Assembly: GCA_049976245.1 (NCBI GenBank)
Contig: JBMFIQ010000001.1
Span: 76,427-140,426, forward strand
Source of the DNA: Microbacter sp049976245
GTDB lineage: Bacteria; Bacteroidota; Bacteroidia; Bacteroidales; Paludibacteraceae
Direction of reading: 5' to 3'
Length of the DNA stretch: 64,000 bases
Below, one piece after another: positions 53,558 through 63,047 of this stretch. Position numbers and translations under genes: made by a program. Under the pieces are notes generated by a model that worked only from the letters and a program-made list of their open reading frames with translations, had not been told where the DNA came from and did no database searches. Each line of letters begins with the position of its first letter. Positions within the stretch are counted from its first letter, which is position 1.

Positions 53558-54133
53558 ATGGAACTTACACAGGAATTGAAAGACATTGTAAATCCTGCAA
53601 ATACGGCGTTTTTATTGTGGGATGTTCAAAATATGTTGGTTGACAACATTTTTAACAAAGAAAGTTTTTTGACCAACAGTCGCAAAGTGCTGACGGCGGC
53701 CAGAGAGAAAAATACAGCTGTTTTCTTCTCAAAAATTGATCCGTTGCCAGAACGGTTTGAATCGCCGGTGAGAAAATATTTTGCGAAACATCGCGTTTTT
53801 CAAATAAATTTCACTCCTACGGGTCTCGATCTTGCGCTTGAACCGTTGGCAAATGAAACGGTGATTCGGAAAAATACGGCAAGCATTTTTATTGGGACTA
53901 ACTTTGAACAGATGTTACGCAATGCAGGCATCTCCACCATTGTGATGGCCGGTATTGCTACCGAAATTGGGATTGAATCGAGTGCACGGGATGCTTTAAA
54001 CAGAGGTTTTTTCCCTGTGATTGTGACTGATGCCGTCTCTTCATATAATCAGGCAGCTCACTTTCGTTCGTTGGAAAACATGGAGCATATGATGATCTTG
54101 TTGACTTCGGATGAATTGATTTCTCTCTGGTGA
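53558..54133 (+). CDS. Isochorismatase-like hydrolase with Gly in place of catalytic Cys
   Basis: 191 residues of the cysteine-hydrolase/isochorismatase fold. The Asp is Asp22 (LLWDVQNML), the Lys is Lys105 (VIRKNTASIF), and the cis-peptide segment is GIATEIGIESSARDA, where the usual nucleophile Cys (GVATxxCVExTARDA) is Gly138. True isochorismatases such as EntB and PhzD also lack this Cys and hydrolyse a vinyl ether rather than an amide, so the protein may act on isochorismate or a similar enol-ether, or be non-catalytic. Nicotinamidase-type function is unlikely. It pairs with the tautomerase gene 25 bp upstream. ATG 53558. Confidence 0.85.
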   Translation: MELTQELKDIVNPANTAFLLWDVQNMLVDNIFNKESFLTNSRKVLTAAREKNTAVFFSKIDPLPERFESPVRKYFAKHRVFQINFTPTGLDLALEPLANETVIRKNTASIFIGTNFEQMLRNAGISTIVMAGIATEIGIESSARDALNRGFFPVIVTDAVSSYNQAAHFRSLENMEHMMILLTSDELISLW

Positions 54134-54228
54134 AACCGATTGTGTATGATTGTTTGATCCATGACATCAAGAAATCGATGGATTAACTTGTAATAGATAA
54201 TGTTTTAAAGTTATTTTTTATGGGTGTT

Positions 54229-55596
54229 TCATTTCCCCAATAATGGACTTTCATATTCCGTTAAATGGTCAAAATTCATTCGAATGTGCCATGCCATCGG
54301 ATAAAGATTGTTGGATCGCTCTCCAATGTTTTTAATAAATCCCAAAGGAATGTTCTTGAAAGTTACTAAATAATAGCCTTTGGGTTGGTTTTCAACATGA
54401 ATGGGCTGTCGTTTTAGAAAGAGAATGGCATTTTCAAATTCAACTTCGACTGTCGGGAAGGCTTCTCGATTGAGTTGTTTTGACAAGGCTAATGCTGTGT
54501 GTGGTATGAAATCTCTTCCTTTGAAACTGCCCATTTGAATTCCTGTCAGCAAAGGATGCAAGACATTTTTTATGGCGTGGATTTTTTCTTCATGTTGTTT
54601 GTTAACGGCAAACACAAAATCATTTTCTTGCATCAGGATCCAATTGTTGTCAATTAACATTCGCTGCAATGAAAGATCTTGATGATTAGCTTGAGGTCTG
54701 TTTTTCTTGACAATTGCATTTGCTTTTTTTGTGGTCGAACGTTTTCTTAAAAGCGTGATGAAAAACCCTTCTCCTCTTGTTTTGTGAGGGAAGAACCGAT
54801 ATCCTTCTTCCGTTTGTGTAATACCCCATGATGGATCAATGGACAGATCTATTTTTTCTGCTCTCAATGTGTTGATGATCCATTTCACATTTTCTTCGTT
54901 TTCCTCCGTGTTGTAGGTACAAGTGCTGTAAATGAGCCATCCGTTTTCTTTCAGTGCATCCCATGCACCTGAAACGATCTCTTTTTGTCTGATGACACAA
55001 TGCAAAACATTGGCTTCTGACCATTCGTGAATGGAATCAACATCTTTTCGAAACATGCCTTCACCGGAACATGGTGCATCGATCACCATTAAATCAAAGA
55101 ATCCTGATGTTTGCTGAAATGCCGATGGTTGTAAATTGGTTACAGCCACGTTGGAATTTCCCCATTTTTGTATGTTTTCAGCCAGGATGTTTGCTCTTCC
55201 CCGATTCATTTCGTTGGAAACCAAAAAACTATCTGGATGTAAAGCATTTAGCAACAAAGTAGATTTCCCTCCCGGTGCTGCACACAGATCCAACGCAGTC
55301 ACCGATGTTTTAATGTACTGTTTTATAATGTAATGTAAGAATTGAGAACTCGCTTCCTGAACGTAATATGTTCCTGCATGAAACAGTGGATCCATGGTAA
55401 ACAAATACCGCTTTGGCAGATAATATCCTGCTTCACTCCAAACAATTTGCTCAAATGGCAAATGAATCTCCATTTTATTATTGAGCCGGATAGAAACAGG
55501 CATTTCGGCGTTTAGTGCATTTTCAAAAGCCGGCCATTCGTCTTGAACAATTTTTTTTGTGCGTTCAACAAAAAGTTGAGGTAACGATGGCAACAT
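54229..55596 (-). CDS. RsmF/YebU-like 16S rRNA m5C methyltransferase
   Basis: NOL1/NOP2/Sun-family SAM-dependent RNA cytosine-5 methyltransferase, 455 residues. SAM-binding ALDLCAAPGGKSTLLLNAL at about 100-118, motif IV VIDAPCSGEGMFRKD with the second catalytic Cys, and motif VI YSTCTYNTEENEENV with the nucleophile Cys. A C-terminal region (about 300-455, HTALALSKQLNREAFPTVEVE, PKGYYLVTFKNIPLGFIKNIG) resembles the RsmF C-terminal extension/PUA-like domain. Target C1407 in 16S is inferred from E. coli RsmF. ATG at 55596; udk is 72 bp upstream on the same strand. Confidence 0.92.
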   Translation of the reverse strand: MLPSLPQLFVERTKKIVQDEWPAFENALNAEMPVSIRLNNKMEIHLPFEQIVWSEAGYYLPKRYLFTMDPLFHAGTYYVQEASSQFLHYIIKQYIKTSVTALDLCAAPGGKSTLLLNALHPDSFLVSNEMNRGRANILAENIQKWGNSNVAVTNLQPSAFQQTSGFFDLMVIDAPCSGEGMFRKDVDSIHEWSEANVLHCVIRQKEIVSGAWDALKENGWLIYSTCTYNTEENEENVKWIINTLRAEKIDLSIDPSWGITQTEEGYRFFPHKTRGEGFFITLLRKRSTTKKANAIVKKNRPQANHQDLSLQRMLIDNNWILMQENDFVFAVNKQHEEKIHAIKNVLHPLLTGIQMGSFKGRDFIPHTALALSKQLNREAFPTVEVEFENAILFLKRQPIHVENQPKGYYLVTFKNIPLGFIKNIGERSNNLYPMAWHIRMNFDHLTEYESPLLGK

Positions 55597-55668
55597 GAAA
55601 AAAAAGTTGGTTTTTAGCTATTCAGAAGTCAAAAAGTTTGTTCAAAAATGGTTTTTGTGCAAGCAGTA

Positions 55669-56289
55669 TTACGGATGAGTTGAGTGCAAATTGTTTTGAA
55701 TGAACATACTGAGAATGTCAATGGCTATTTCGTTGCTTCCACCTTGAGGAACTATCAAGTCGGCAAATCTTTTGGTCGGTTCAATAAATTGTTCATGCAT
55801 TGGCTTTACCGTACGTTGATATCGCTCAATGATGGTTGAAACATCCCTGCCACGTTCGTTCATATCTCGTTTGATGACGCGAATCAACCGATCGTCAGCA
55901 TCTGTGTCCACAAATACCTTGAGATCCATCTGTTGACGTAATTCAACGTTGGTCAAAACTAAAATGCCTTCAATGATGATCACTTCTTTAGGAAAAATGG
56001 TAATGGTTTCTTTTGATCTGGTGCAAGTTACGTACGAGTAGATTGGTTGTTGAATGGATTCACCTTGTTTCAATTTTTGAAGATGTTCAATCAACAGCGT
56101 GAATTCAATGGATTCCGGATGGTCAAAATTGATCTTTAAACGATCTTCTGGCGGAATGTGAGCGCTGTCGTAATAGTACGAATCTTGTGGCAGTAGGACC
56201 ACTTCATTTAAGGGTAATCTTTCGATGATTTTACGTACTACAGTGCTTTTCCCTGATCCCGTTCCTCCTGCAATGCCAATGGTTAACAT
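55669..56289 (-). CDS. udk: Uridine kinase
   Basis: Phosphorylates uridine and cytidine for pyrimidine salvage. 206 residues. P-loop GGTGSGKSTVVRKI at 8-21, QDSYYYD at about 36-42, NFDHPESIE, IIEGILVLTN and FVDTDADDRLIRVIKRDMNERGRD are all family features. ATG at 56289; a minus-strand TATCTTTG box lies 66 bp upstream. rsmF-like gene follows after 72 bp, likely the same transcript. Confidence 0.97.
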   Translation of the reverse strand: MLTIGIAGGTGSGKSTVVRKIIERLPLNEVVLLPQDSYYYDSAHIPPEDRLKINFDHPESIEFTLLIEHLQKLKQGESIQQPIYSYVTCTRSKETITIFPKEVIIIEGILVLTNVELRQQMDLKVFVDTDADDRLIRVIKRDMNERGRDVSTIIERYQRTVKPMHEQFIEPTKRFADLIVPQGGSNEIAIDILSMFIQNNLHSTHP

Positions 56290-56354
56290 GATTATTGAAT
56301 GATTTTAAAGAATGAAAATGGCTCAGATGGTCTGTTTTTGAAACAAAATTCAGT

Positions 56355-56362
56355 CAAAGATA
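56355..56362 (-). promoter_or_regulatory. Promoter -7 box for udk/rsmF-like pair
   Basis: TATCTTTG on the minus strand, giving a leader of about 60 nt before the udk ATG. -33 box not clear. Confidence 0.55.
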
Positions 56363-56512
56363 ATACATAATTTGTTTTGTCTTTGATTGCATGATTCAAA
56401 ATGAGCGTTAAATCAACACAATAATCATTTAAGCTGCTCCTGAAGCAAAGTCAAAAAATATTTGATAAATCGGACAGAAAATTCCACTAAGGTTCAAAAG
56501 TAGTTAAAATGG

Positions 56513-56544
56513 TTCTGAAATGCTATTTAAATGTCGTATCTTTG
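56513..56544 (+). promoter_or_regulatory. Promoter for DUF4290-birA
   Basis: TTCTG at 56513-56517, 19 bp, then TATCTTTG at 56537-56544, near-consensus; the DUF4290 ATG is 46 bp downstream. Confidence 0.65.
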
Positions 56545-56590
56545 TCATTTATAGATTGAATGATAAACAAAGATTGCTTTATTCACTTTT

Positions 56591-57181
56591 ATGAGGTATT
56601 TAAAACAACAAAGGCTGATTTTACCTGAGTACGGACGAAATATTCAGCAAATGGTGGATCATGCGGTTCAAATTGCAGATCCCGTTCAAAGAGCACGTTG
56701 TGCTCAAACAATCATCAATATCATGGGAAGTCTTTTTCCATATTTGAGGGATATCAATAATTTCAAGCATAAACTTTGGGATCATCTTGCCATTATGTCT
56801 GATTTTAAGTTAGATATCCAATATCCTTATGAAGTTCTAAAAAAGGAAAATCTCTATACGCGTCCTGAACCAATCCCATATTTAAAAAAACAGTTAAAAT
56901 ATCCTCACTATGGCCGTATTTTGGAACAAATGATCCAAGAAGCCGTAAAATATCCTGAAGGAGAAGCCAAGCAGCAATTGTTGCAACTGATAGCTAACCA
57001 CATGAAAAAAAGTTATCTAACTTGGAACAAAGAAGTGGTGGACGACAAAAAAATTTTTGAGGATTTACGAGAACTCTCAAAAGGTCAATTAAAAGATGAT
57101 TTGAATTTTTTGAAATTGACCGAGTCAAAAGAAATTTTGACCAAGAACCTTAAAAGTAACGGCAAAAAAGGACAAAAATAA
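56591..57181 (+). CDS. DUF4290 protein, unknown function
   Basis: 196 residues, no signal peptide or membrane segment, mostly helical. It matches DUF4290: LILPEYGRNIQQMVDHA, RARCAQTIINIMGSLFPYLRD, KHKLWDHLAIMSDFKLDI-like segments (written KLWDHLAIMSDFKLDIQYPYE in two overlapping parts here) and PHYGRILEQMIQEA, which repeats the N-terminal YGRNIQQMVDHA pattern. The tail is Lys-rich. Conserved across Bacteroidetes and of unknown role. ATG 56591; birA follows at 93 bp. Confidence 0.9.
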   Translation: MRYLKQQRLILPEYGRNIQQMVDHAVQIADPVQRARCAQTIINIMGSLFPYLRDINNFKHKLWDHLAIMSDFKLDIQYPYEVLKKENLYTRPEPIPYLKKQLKYPHYGRILEQMIQEAVKYPEGEAKQQLLQLIANHMKKSYLTWNKEVVDDKKIFEDLRELSKGQLKDDLNFLKLTESKEILTKNLKSNGKKGQK

Positions 57182-57274
57182 AAAGGATGTTTGTTTGTTT
57201 TTGATCATTCGGCGAACGTGATGCTTGAGGAAATGATGAGCCAATGAGATTTTTATGAAGTAATTCAGTAAACT

Positions 57275-58012
57275 ATGCTGTCAATTATTAGGTTGCGGGA
57301 AACTGAATCAACGAGCAATTATTTGAAGGAGCTGATTGCTTCTCAAAGAAATGTTTTGGCTGAAGGAACGGTTGTGTTTGCAGATTTTCAAACCAAAGGG
57401 CGTGGACAATCGGGTAATTTTTGGGAGTCAGAAGACGGCAAAAACATTCTTGTAAGCATATATTTTTCTCCAAGCCATATTGACTCCAAGAATCAATTTG
57501 TTATTTCACAATTGGTTTCTTTGGCGCTTATTGACGTGTTGCAGGAAGAAATTTCGGATCTTTCCATTAAGTGGCCTAATGATATTTACTGGAAAGATAA
57601 GAAATTAGCCGGTATTTTAATTGAAAACGAGTTATTGGGTGATCGAATTCTCCACTCGATTATCGGTATTGGATTAAACGTCAATCAACTGCATTTCAGT
57701 ACAGCCTGTCCAAATCCTGTTTCTCTGGCCAATATTACAGGAAAACAATATGATCGCGAGAGTTTATTGCATAGACTTCTTGAAAGACTTTATTTGTTTT
57801 ATATGAAAGTGTTGCGTGATGAAATGACCAATTTGGAAGAAGATTATTTATCTCATTTATTTCGTAAAGAAGGGTTTCATCTTTTTGAACGTCATGACGA
57901 ACAGTTTTTAGCTCGCATTGTAAATGTTCAATCAAACGGACAGTTGGTTCTGCAAACGCAAAAAGGGCAATTGATAAAATGTGCTTTTAAAGAAATACGC
58001 TTCGTAATATAA
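57275..58012 (+). CDS. birA: Biotin-[acetyl-CoA-carboxylase] ligase, class I
   Basis: Attaches biotin to the carboxylase carrier domain via biotinyl-AMP. 245 residues and no N-terminal winged helix, so class I without repressor function. Motifs: STNSYL-like ETESTSNYLKEL at the start, the glycine-rich KGRGQSGNFWESEDGKN with the catalytic Arg, KWPNDIYWKDKKLAGILIE with the catalytic Lys, and IIGIGLNVNQ. A short C-terminal SH3-like domain follows (GQLVLQTQKGQLIKCAFKEI). ATG 57275, downstream of DUF4290. Confidence 0.96.
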   Translation: MLSIIRLRETESTSNYLKELIASQRNVLAEGTVVFADFQTKGRGQSGNFWESEDGKNILVSIYFSPSHIDSKNQFVISQLVSLALIDVLQEEISDLSIKWPNDIYWKDKKLAGILIENELLGDRILHSIIGIGLNVNQLHFSTACPNPVSLANITGKQYDRESLLHRLLERLYLFYMKVLRDEMTNLEEDYLSHLFRKEGFHLFERHDEQFLARIVNVQSNGQLVLQTQKGQLIKCAFKEIRFVI

Positions 58013-58181
58013 TGTTATTCCAGAATCATTTCCTTGATTGTTACCATTGCTTTTAATGTGCTCACGCTGTTTTTTTGTTAATCAGAAAAATGAGAGGAAC
58101 TGTTTCTTTCTCTTTTATCCCCTCCGATCAAGCATTGACATTTTCCTGCAATTTGAAAGCTTGAATTTTAGGCACAAAAAA

Positions 58182-58211
58182 ATAAGAGAGATTCATTGAG
58201 AACCTCTCTTA
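58182..58211 (-). terminator. Intrinsic terminator for OmpA-family gene
   Basis: TAAGAGAG (58193-58200) and CTCTCTTA (58204-58211 on the plus strand) pair; read on the minus strand the stem is followed by a run of T (58184-58192). It lies 33 bp past the OmpA-family stop. Confidence 0.85.
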
Positions 58212-58244
58212 CATATCGTTCGTTACGAAATGGAAAATGATCTT

Positions 58245-59360
58245 TTATTGATAGATTGTTTCCGTTATTTGAGCTGTTGCTTTCAGTGTTGAAACTCGGT
58301 TCTTTGGATCAATTTGGAAAATTTGTGGTACTGTTCCGTGACCAACGGCCGTAATTCTGGAAGGATCAATTCCATATTTTTTCACCAGTTCTGTTGCAAT
58401 GTTTTGAGCTCTATGTTCACTGAGTTGCATGTTTCTAGCTTTTCCTCCCGTATCTTTGTCGGCATAACCATCGATTTGCAAATGCGCATTGGGATATTGT
58501 TTCAAGAAATTGGCCGCTTCTTCAATGGTTTGTTGTTGATTATAGTCCGTGATCTTGGAAATTCCAATTGGGAAAAAGACATTTTTGTTGAATTCTTTAG
58601 TAACCATTTTCGTTATGGCAGTCGGTTTTTCCTTAATGATCACTGTGTCGTGTTTGATGACTTCTTTAATTTGAACAATCGGCTGAGCCGCAGTTGCAAC
58701 GGCTTTTGAGTTTTGTTTTCCTTCGTAGTGCTTGAAATGATAGGTAAATCCTATTTGAAACGATGTGAAATCATCAAACGGGAAACCGTAATCAATGTTG
58801 TTCATTTTGTCGGATGTCAGGTTGGTGGCTAAATCCACGTTGATGTCAAATTGTTTTGTTACATGAAAATTTCCTTGAAAGCCGGTTCTTAAAAGAGGCG
58901 TTACCAAAGATGAGGGGAAAGGAGTGTAGTCACCCTTTGTTCTGTAGCCCAATCCAACACCTGCAAACCATTGAACATCAAATACGCGATTTGGATTATA
59001 TCCGCCCCACCAATTATTCAGATTCACCATGAAATCAGCTGTCAGATTTGTTCCCCAAGTGATGTATTTCACTTTGTTCCAATTGGTCCACTGATATCGA
59101 GCCCATCCAAATTGTCCTCTTAAGCCAATGACCGGATTGAATTCGTATCCTAAGGCTATGTTTGAAAGCGGACTGCCATTGTTTACCATGGCTGTCTTAA
59201 ATGGCTCACTGCTTTCGCCAAAAAACAAATTAGCGCCTGTGTACAATCCTAAATACCAGTTTGGTTGAAACTTTTCAGTATTTGTTTTGGTGGTCGTTTG
59301 TGCATTGACAATGAGCATGCTTGTCAATGCAAGTGTTAAAAGTAGTAATTTTTTTTTCAT
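58245..59360 (-). CDS. OmpA-family outer-membrane protein
   Basis: 371 residues. Signal peptide MKKKLLLLTLALTSMLIVNAQ; residues about 35-215 form an OmpA-like beta-barrel (NWYLGLYTGANLFFGE, FQIGFTYHFKHYEG), then a linker, and a C-terminal OmpA peptidoglycan-binding domain (about 260-371) with LQIDGYADKDTGGKARNMQ and LSEHRAQNIATELVKKYG. It ties the outer membrane to peptidoglycan. The usual PG-binding pattern NxxLSxxRAxxV is met (NMQLSEHRAQNI). ATG 59360, leader of about 200 nt; strong terminator behind. Confidence 0.93.
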   Translation of the reverse strand: MKKKLLLLTLALTSMLIVNAQTTTKTNTEKFQPNWYLGLYTGANLFFGESSEPFKTAMVNNGSPLSNIALGYEFNPVIGLRGQFGWARYQWTNWNKVKYITWGTNLTADFMVNLNNWWGGYNPNRVFDVQWFAGVGLGYRTKGDYTPFPSSLVTPLLRTGFQGNFHVTKQFDINVDLATNLTSDKMNNIDYGFPFDDFTSFQIGFTYHFKHYEGKQNSKAVATAAQPIVQIKEVIKHDTVIIKEKPTAITKMVTKEFNKNVFFPIGISKITDYNQQQTIEEAANFLKQYPNAHLQIDGYADKDTGGKARNMQLSEHRAQNIATELVKKYGIDPSRITAVGHGTVPQIFQIDPKNRVSTLKATAQITETIYQ

Positions 59361-59820
59361 TGTGCATTTAATTTAGTTGTTGAGGAAAATGTAATTTTAT
59401 TTAAATTTAAAAATTTAAGTTTATCTTATTGTTTCCGTTTTTTTTGAATTATAAGGATTGTTGAAATGCTTATTACTTTTTATGGTTGTAAGATTCTTTT
59501 GAAAGATTGTTTTTTAATTTGTTTTTAATGATAAGATGATAAGTAAATTAAAATTATGAGCAAAGATAAAACAAAGAAAATCTTTTTCAAAAAAAATAAT
59601 GATAATAAAAGTTAAATATTTTGACGTGTTAAATTGTTCTTTTGTGCTTAATATGGGTTTGCTTAAATGATGAGAAAAACAATTTGTTTATTAGCGTTAT
59701 TGCCTTATGAATTGAAGTTGATTATTTTGTTGGTTTTTTCGTTGATTATTAAAGGTCACATGGAACTCGCATTTAATCATTCTTTTGTTTGTCAAAGTTG
59801 AATTTTGTTGCACAGTCGTT
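59361..59820. other. AT-rich upstream region of OmpA-family gene
   Basis: 460 bp, very AT-rich. It carries the OmpA-gene promoter box near 59571 and a leader of about 200 nt. The nadE stop on the minus strand lies at 59821. No small gene or terminator seen. Confidence 0.45.
59571..59578 (-). promoter_or_regulatory. Candidate promoter -7 box for OmpA-family gene
   Basis: TATCTTTG on the minus strand about 210 bp before the ATG; no TTTG at consensus spacing. Confidence 0.5.
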
Positions 59821-61749
59821 TCATTCATGAACGTCTTCAGCCCATAGAGTCCATTCGGCGTCGCTGGGCATTCTCCAGTCACCGCGGGGTGAAAGATTGA
59901 TGGTACCGACTTTTGGTCCGTCGGGCATGCATGATCGTTTGAATTGTTGAGAAAAAAATCGCTTGATGAAAAATTTTAACCATTTTCGAATGGTTTCTTT
60001 ATTGTACATGTCGGAAAAAGTTTGATTGGCTAAGAATAAGATTTTTGAAGGTTTGAATCCATAACGAATCATGTAATATAGGAAAAAGTCGTGTAGAATA
60101 TAAGGACCAATAATTTCTTCCGTTTTTTGAGCAATTTCACCGTCATGATTTTTTGGCAATAATTCAGGACTTACGGGAGTAGCTAAAATGTCTTTTAACA
60201 CGGCAGCGGTTTTTGTGTCCATCTGAAAATCAGCAATCCATTCAACTAAATAACGAACAAGCGTTTTCGGAATGCCTGAATTGATGCCATACATGGAGAT
60301 GTGATCGCCGTTGTAAGTGCACCAACCCATGGCAAGTTCCGATAAATCGCCTGTCCCGATGACCAGCCCGTTTTCTTTATTGGCAATGTCCATTAAGATT
60401 TGAGTCCGTTCTCTGGCTTGTGTGTTTTCATAAGTAATGTCATGTTGCTGAGCATTGTGTTGAATGTCGTTGAAATGTTGCAAACAGGCTTTTGTAATGT
60501 CAATCTGAAGCATGTCACACTCCAAAGAAGTCATTAGTTGAATCGCATTGCGTAATGTTCGATCCGAAGTTCCAAAGCCCGGCATTGTTACTCCGATGAT
60601 GTTTTTTCTTGGGATGGAAAGTTTGTCAAAAGTTAGAACGGTGACCAACAATGCCAATGTCGAGTCCAATCCTCCCGAGATACCAATAACGGCTTTTTTT
60701 AGGTTTGTTTGATGGATTCGTTGAGCCAAACCGGATGTTTGTATGGCTAAAATTTCTTTACATCGATCGTTCAAAAATAAACCTTCGGGAACAAATGGCG
60801 TTTTGCTGTATTTTCGGGACAAGTACAAAGGTTTTGAAGAGACGGTTTGACAGTTGATCAATCGATAGGGGGGCAATTTTCCAGTCAAATGAAATCCTTC
60901 CTGCGTAAAGCTTGAATTCATTTGTCGTTCATTCTTGACGAGATCCAGATCGATTTCCGATACAATGAGTTGAGCCTCCATTGAGAAACGGTCTGATTCG
61001 GCAATCAACTTTCCGTTTTCGGCAATAAAGCTCTTGCCTGCAAATACAAGATCCTGCGATGACTCTCCAAAACCGGCACTGACGTACACGTAGCCGGTCA
61101 TGCACCGGGCAGATTGATTCAGTATGAGGGATTTCAAATACTCATTTTTACCCACAATTTCGTTGCTGGCTGAAAGATTGAAAATGAGATGTGCACCCGA
61201 AAGAGCATGCAAAGAACTTGGTGGAACTGGGACCCATAGATCTTCGCACAATTCGACACTGAAACGAAACGCGGAGTTCCCAATTAAATGATTGATTCCG
61301 AATGCAACTTCTTGATGGGCTATTGTAAGGGTTTCATCTAAAGCATCAACGGAAGAGGCAAACCATCTTTTTTCGTAAAATTCATGATAGTTTGGAATGT
61401 GTGTTTTGGGAATAACCGATAAGATTTTGCCATGTTGAATGACAACAGCGCAATTAAACAATCGATCACGATGTCTTACCGGCATGCCTACAATGGCCAT
61501 GATGGATAAATCACTTGTTTTTTTTAAAATGTAAACAAGAGCTTGTTCAGCTTCTTCTATTAAAGTTTGTTGATGAAACAAATCGCCACAGGTATAAGCC
61601 GTGATGCTTAATTCGGGGAAAGCAATGATGTGGACATCTTCTAAATATGCCTGTCGGATTAACGTTTCAATTTGAAGGGCGTTGGCATGGCAGTTGGCTA
61701 CTTCCACGATGGGAATGCCGGTTGCTATTTTGATAAATCCTTGTTGCAT
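59821..61749 (-). CDS. nadE: Glutamine-dependent NAD+ synthetase
   Basis: Last step of NAD synthesis: amidates deamido-NAD with ammonia from glutamine. 642 residues of two domains. The nitrilase-type glutaminase has its triad visible: Glu46 (FPELSIT), Lys115 (IPKTHIPNY) and Cys168 (VELCEDLW). The synthetase domain carries the PP-loop GISGGLDSTLALLV near 352 and GTGDLSELAMGWCTYNGDH. The end FKRSCMPDGPKVGTINLSPRG is also typical. ATG 61749. Cytoplasmic, homo-octameric in relatives. Confidence 0.97.
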   Translation of the reverse strand: MQQGFIKIATGIPIVEVANCHANALQIETLIRQAYLEDVHIIAFPELSITAYTCGDLFHQQTLIEEAEQALVYILKKTSDLSIMAIVGMPVRHRDRLFNCAVVIQHGKILSVIPKTHIPNYHEFYEKRWFASSVDALDETLTIAHQEVAFGINHLIGNSAFRFSVELCEDLWVPVPPSSLHALSGAHLIFNLSASNEIVGKNEYLKSLILNQSARCMTGYVYVSAGFGESSQDLVFAGKSFIAENGKLIAESDRFSMEAQLIVSEIDLDLVKNERQMNSSFTQEGFHLTGKLPPYRLINCQTVSSKPLYLSRKYSKTPFVPEGLFLNDRCKEILAIQTSGLAQRIHQTNLKKAVIGISGGLDSTLALLVTVLTFDKLSIPRKNIIGVTMPGFGTSDRTLRNAIQLMTSLECDMLQIDITKACLQHFNDIQHNAQQHDITYENTQARERTQILMDIANKENGLVIGTGDLSELAMGWCTYNGDHISMYGINSGIPKTLVRYLVEWIADFQMDTKTAAVLKDILATPVSPELLPKNHDGEIAQKTEEIIGPYILHDFFLYYMIRYGFKPSKILFLANQTFSDMYNKETIRKWLKFFIKRFFSQQFKRSCMPDGPKVGTINLSPRGDWRMPSDAEWTLWAEDVHE

Positions 61750-61773
61750 CGATCCATTGTTTTGATTTTGCTA

Positions 61774-61781
61774 CAAACTTA
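61774..61781 (-). promoter_or_regulatory. Candidate promoter -7 box for nadE
   Basis: TAAGTTTG on the minus strand, 24 bp before the ATG, giving a leader of only about 20 nt. No clear -33 box. Confidence 0.45.
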
Positions 61782-61885
61782 CACTTTTTTTCGATAAGTT
61801 CGTTTGATCCATACAAATTGAATCGCTCTTTGAATGTTACAACAAATTGATTTTTGAAAGTTTTTCTTTTTGTGTATTCAAAATG

Positions 61886-62590
61886 TTAATCACCAAATAG
61901 ATAGGCAATGGAAACACCTGAGTTGGTTGTTTGGTTGATAGCTTCTCCTTTCGTGTTTTGTAAAGTGGTGATGGCAGGGTTGATGGCGATGTGTCTTTTT
62001 TGATTCAAGGCAATGTCGATCAATCCATGTCCGTGGTTGGTTTTATTTGATGTCATTCCGGCATCAAGAATGCTCCAAAGATAGGATAAACCGGCAGTAA
62101 GAAATCCGACGGTTGATAAGGCGGTTTGATGATTGGCCAATGCGGTTGCACCTACCGCAATGCCGCCAAATGTCGCTCCCATAAATGCTATGGCTTTGGT
62201 TGTTTGTCCATTATATAATTGTCCTACTCCGGGTAAAAACATGGATAATGTGGATGAAAGTTGCGGATCTTTTCGCTCTGATTGATACATGGCGTTCATG
62301 TTCATTTCCAATGTCGGGAACCGTCGTCCGGGTATGGCAATGTTTATTTGGGAGATGTTGGCATTGAAAGGGACTTCGATCCCAATGGCCGGAAGCGGAT
62401 TTTCCAACGGAGTTGGCATTAAGGCTTGATCCTTGTTTTTTTGATTTTCCGTTGGCGTGGGTTGCAATATAACGCGCTGTTTAGCTCCTTCCTTCAAATT
62501 GGATAAGTTGTTCATGGGAGCAACATTTTGTGCAACGGCTTCGATGCTTGAAATCGAAACAAACAATAGGATGGAAAGAAAGGTTTTCAT
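61886..62590 (-). CDS. DUF5683-like membrane protein with signal peptide
   Basis: 234 residues: signal peptide MKTFLSILLFVSISSIEAVAQ, a Pro/Asn-rich linker to about 100, then LSSTLSMFLPGVGQLYNGQTTKAIAF and two further hydrophobic segments (MGATFGGIAVGATALA, STVGFLTAGLSYLWSILDAG). The PGxGQxYNGQ..KA core is that of DUF5683/TM2-like proteins of unknown role in Bacteroidetes envelopes. ATG 62590. nadE lies 136 bp downstream with its own promoter box. Confidence 0.75.
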   Translation of the reverse strand: MKTFLSILLFVSISSIEAVAQNVAPMNNLSNLKEGAKQRVILQPTPTENQKNKDQALMPTPLENPLPAIGIEVPFNANISQINIAIPGRRFPTLEMNMNAMYQSERKDPQLSSTLSMFLPGVGQLYNGQTTKAIAFMGATFGGIAVGATALANHQTALSTVGFLTAGLSYLWSILDAGMTSNKTNHGHGLIDIALNQKRHIAINPAITTLQNTKGEAINQTTNSGVSIAYLFGD

Positions 62591-63047
62591 TTGCTTATGG
62601 GTTTTATGTAGTTGATCAATGGCTTTCGTTTGAAAATGGCTAAAGGTTGCGTTTAGTGAGCTAAAAATGTTTCCCTTGCTTTTCTGTTCTTCTTTTTGAT
62701 GAATTTTCGTTGTATTTGTGTCAATCCTTCAGATGGCAATTCGTTTTAACCTCGTTTTTTTTATTGAATAAATTTAGTTTCATTATCGAAGGGTATCTCC
62801 CATTTTTGTTGAATTTTGATATGGAAAAGGCAAAATAAGTTGAATTCAAATATTTGTTTATTAGATATTTATCGAAGTTGCTTCGTTTTTTTGTAGTGGA
62901 ATGGCATTTTCCAAAAGGGTTTCGGCTCATTTTGGCGTTTATTTTATTCTTGGTTGATTGGTTTTGTTTTGATTTGTTGAAAAAAAAAGAGCTCCGTGTA
63001 AGGAACTCTCTTGATGGTGAAGATGTGAAAAAGTATCTACAAGATTT
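62591..63047. other. Intergenic region before DUF5683-like gene
   Basis: 457 bp between two minus-strand genes. It contains the terminator of the PepSY-like gene at its right end; the rest is AT-rich with no promoter of full consensus. The plus frame 62854-63126 runs over the terminator and into the neighbour and is rejected. Confidence 0.4.
62982..63013 (-). terminator. Intrinsic terminator for PepSY-like gene
   Basis: Read on the minus strand, AAGAGAGTTCC pairs (with a small bulge) with GGAGCTCTT, followed by nine T; 34 bp past the stop. Confidence 0.75.
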
